Assembly: GCA_003216195.1 (NCBI GenBank)
Contig: QCJF01000004.1
Location: forward strand, 1-64,000
Direction of reading: 5' to 3'
DNA length: 64,000 bases
Source: Pelagibacteraceae bacterium AG-404-P08
Lineage (GTDB): Bacteria; Pseudomonadota; Alphaproteobacteria; HIMB59
Shown: piece by piece, positions 62,645-64,000 of the stretch
Numbering within the stretch: position 1 is the first letter of the stretch
How the letters are laid out: every line of letters starts with the position of its first letter
Position numbers and translations under genes: made by a program
Notes under the pieces: generated by a model
What the model was told of the DNA's origin: nothing
Databases searched by the model: none
The model's input: the letters and a program-made list of their open reading frames with translations, nothing else

Positions 62645-63462
62645 TGTTTTTTTTAAAAAAAATCTTACAAAAGAATTTAAATTTAGATGAGATAGAGGAT
62701 CTTTTGTTTGATAATGGTGTAGAACCAAAATTTGCTGATTTAATTATTTCAAAAATAAAAGAAAATAAATCACAAGAAGAGGATATTAAAAAAGTTATTA
62801 AAGATGAACTGCTTACAAAATTCAAAGAAAATAAATTTGGTGGTTTTTCTCCTCAAAATAAAAGCTTATATATAATTGCTGGAAATAACGGCTCGGGAAA
62901 AACAACATTCATAGGTAAATTTATAAATTTAATTCAAAAAAATGGCTTAAAGCCTGCTGTAATTGCAGCAGATACATTTAGGGCTGCAGCAATAGATCAA
63001 CTTGAATATTTCACAAATCAATTTGAAGTGCCCATTCATAAGGGTAATAATATGGAGGATCCATCTGCTGTTATTTTTCAAGGTATTGATAATCTGAAAG
63101 AGAGTGATGTTATTATTGTTGATACTTCTGGGAGACAGCATAATAACAAAAACTTAATGGCTGAGCTAAAAAAAATCTCAGATATAGTTTCAAAAAAATC
63201 TGATCAATTTAATTTAATAAGCACTTTTTTGACATTAGATGCTAATACTGGCCTTGCATCAAAACATATAATTGAAGGTTTTCAAGAATATATCACTTTA
63301 GATGGTATTATTTTAAATAAGGTAGACTCTAATGCCAAGTATGGGGCTCTTCTAACAATAATAAATGATTTTGATATTCCTGTAGTATTTGAAGGATATG
63401 GCGAAGGCATGAATGACTTAAGAGAGTTTCAATTTGAAGGATATTTAGATAGACTATTATAA
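62644..63462 (+). CDS. ftsY: Signal recognition particle receptor FtsY
   Basis: FtsY binds Ffh at the membrane. The 272-residue protein has only the NG core: N domain helices (about 1-70), then AGNNGSGKTTFIGKFI, VIAADTFRAAAIDQLEYF, IIVDTSGRQHNN and NKVDSNAKYGALL. The long acidic A domain of enterobacterial FtsY is absent, which is common in compact genomes. The N-terminal end, FFLKKILQKNLN, is basic and amphipathic, consistent with lipid contact. Confidence 0.94.
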   Translation: MFFLKKILQKNLNLDEIEDLLFDNGVEPKFADLIISKIKENKSQEEDIKKVIKDELLTKFKENKFGGFSPQNKSLYIIAGNNGSGKTTFIGKFINLIQKNGLKPAVIAADTFRAAAIDQLEYFTNQFEVPIHKGNNMEDPSAVIFQGIDNLKESDVIIVDTSGRQHNNKNLMAELKKISDIVSKKSDQFNLISTFLTLDANTGLASKHIIEGFQEYITLDGIILNKVDSNAKYGALLTIINDFDIPVVFEGYGEGMNDLREFQFEGYLDRLL

Positions 63463-63463
63463 A

Positions 63464-64000
63464 ATGAAACAACTTTTTGAATTTTTTCCCTTAATTGTTT
63501 TTTTCGTAGTCTATTATAAATCAGATAAAGATCTCTATTTAAGTATTGCTGCTGTAATAGTTGCAACATTTATTTCCCTTATAGCCATCTATTTCAAAGA
63601 AAAAAAAATTTCAACAATGATGTTAGTAAGTACAATTATCTTAGTTGTTTTTGGTGGTTTAAGTATTTTTCTAAAAAATGAGATATTTTTTAAAATGAAA
63701 CCAACAATTATAAATGCTCTTTTTGCTGCAGTTTTGATTGGAAGTACGTTAATTAATAAACCTGTTTTAAAGTTATTATTAAACTCATCATTAAAATTGA
63801 CTGATGAGGGTTGGGGATTAATGAATAAAATGTGGTCAAGTTTTTTTATTCTTTTAGCTGTTTTAAATGAAATAGTTTGGCGGACTCAAACAACTGATGT
63901 TTGGGTAAATTTTAAAGTATTTGGAATAATGGGAATTACTATTGTGTTTACAATAATTCAAATTCCATTGCTAAAAAAACATTTTATTAATCAGCCATAA
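63464..64000 (+). CDS. YciB/IspA-family inner membrane protein
   Basis: A 178-residue protein with five membrane helices. KQLFEFFPLIVFFVVYYKSD at the start, KPTIINALFAAVLIG, and EIVWRTQTTDVWVNFKVFG are the YciB (septation protein A) signature. It has been linked to cell envelope and division. The start is the second base after the ftsY stop, and the stop is the last three bases of the window, so the gene is complete. Confidence 0.92.
   Translation: MKQLFEFFPLIVFFVVYYKSDKDLYLSIAAVIVATFISLIAIYFKEKKISTMMLVSTIILVVFGGLSIFLKNEIFFKMKPTIINALFAAVLIGSTLINKPVLKLLLNSSLKLTDEGWGLMNKMWSSFFILLAVLNEIVWRTQTTDVWVNFKVFGIMGITIVFTIIQIPLLKKHFINQP

Overview
The window is a contiguous stretch of a very AT-rich, streamlined alphaproteobacterial chromosome. 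Gene order is typically alphaproteobacterial: ffs-dnaX-ybaB-recR, def-fmt-truA, odhAB beside mdh and sdhBADC, asd-leuBDC, and ffh-rpsP-rimM-trmD-rplS. AT-rich third codon positions, very short spacers, TAATG/ATGA couplings and convergent genes whose 3' ends overlap all suggest a free-living marine cell with a reduced genome. A Pelagibacterales- or HIMB59/AEGEAN-169-like relative is my inference from gene content and composition; no search was run.

Layout. 1-13.7 kb: lysine synthesis (dapE, cut by the window edge), a peroxiredoxin, a glycosyltransferase that seems to start at ATT, then truA, fmt, def, recR, ybaB, dnaX and the SRP RNA, pheA, kdsB, a membrane cytochrome c, an AmpG-type permease, an IalB-like protein, a phosphoesterase and an EamA exporter. 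13.7-18.5 kb: small proteins, a SprT-like protein, and a glycerol block (glpD, glpK, LysR regulator). 18.5-29.4 kb: TCA-cycle block (acnA; sucA, sucB, mdh, sdhBADC). 29.4-37.2 kb: an unrecognised structured RNA, a TRAP transporter with its binding-protein gene convergent to the permeases, and an acetoacetate module (acetoacetyl-CoA synthetase plus thiolase).

37.2-48 kb is the accessory part. It has long gaps, glycan-type genes (FkbM methyltransferase, a probable glycosyltransferase, a double PAP2 phosphatase, a GT39-like membrane protein) and the most unusual structure in the window. Next to an intact tRNA-Arg(TCG) at 43783-43857 lie two further copies of only its 5' 38 bases, 1211 and 1424 bp apart. 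They delimit two tandem units of 1.2-1.4 kb. Each unit carries paired 6-bp repeats (TGTCGG or TGTCCC, 11-bp period) near both ends, cargo genes, and no recombinase. A near-identical start-plus-signal-peptide module occurs five times, three times on different protein bodies and twice as stumps exactly at the stop codon of the preceding gene. I read this as serial insertion of minimal, recombinase-less elements at the anticodon arm of a tRNA gene, each replacing the tRNA promoter and 5' half.

48-64 kb returns to housekeeping: a class III aminotransferase behind a leader with stacked terminator-like hairpins, quinone reductase, a heat-shock hsp20 with a possible RNA thermometer, Fe-SOD, a pyridoxal-kinase-like protein, asd-leuBDC, ribosomal proteins L19 and S16 with long acidic tails, ffh, dapF, mtaB, ftsY and yciB. 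Three tiny membrane ORFs (34, 26 and 41 codons) overlap or abut the start of a larger gene.
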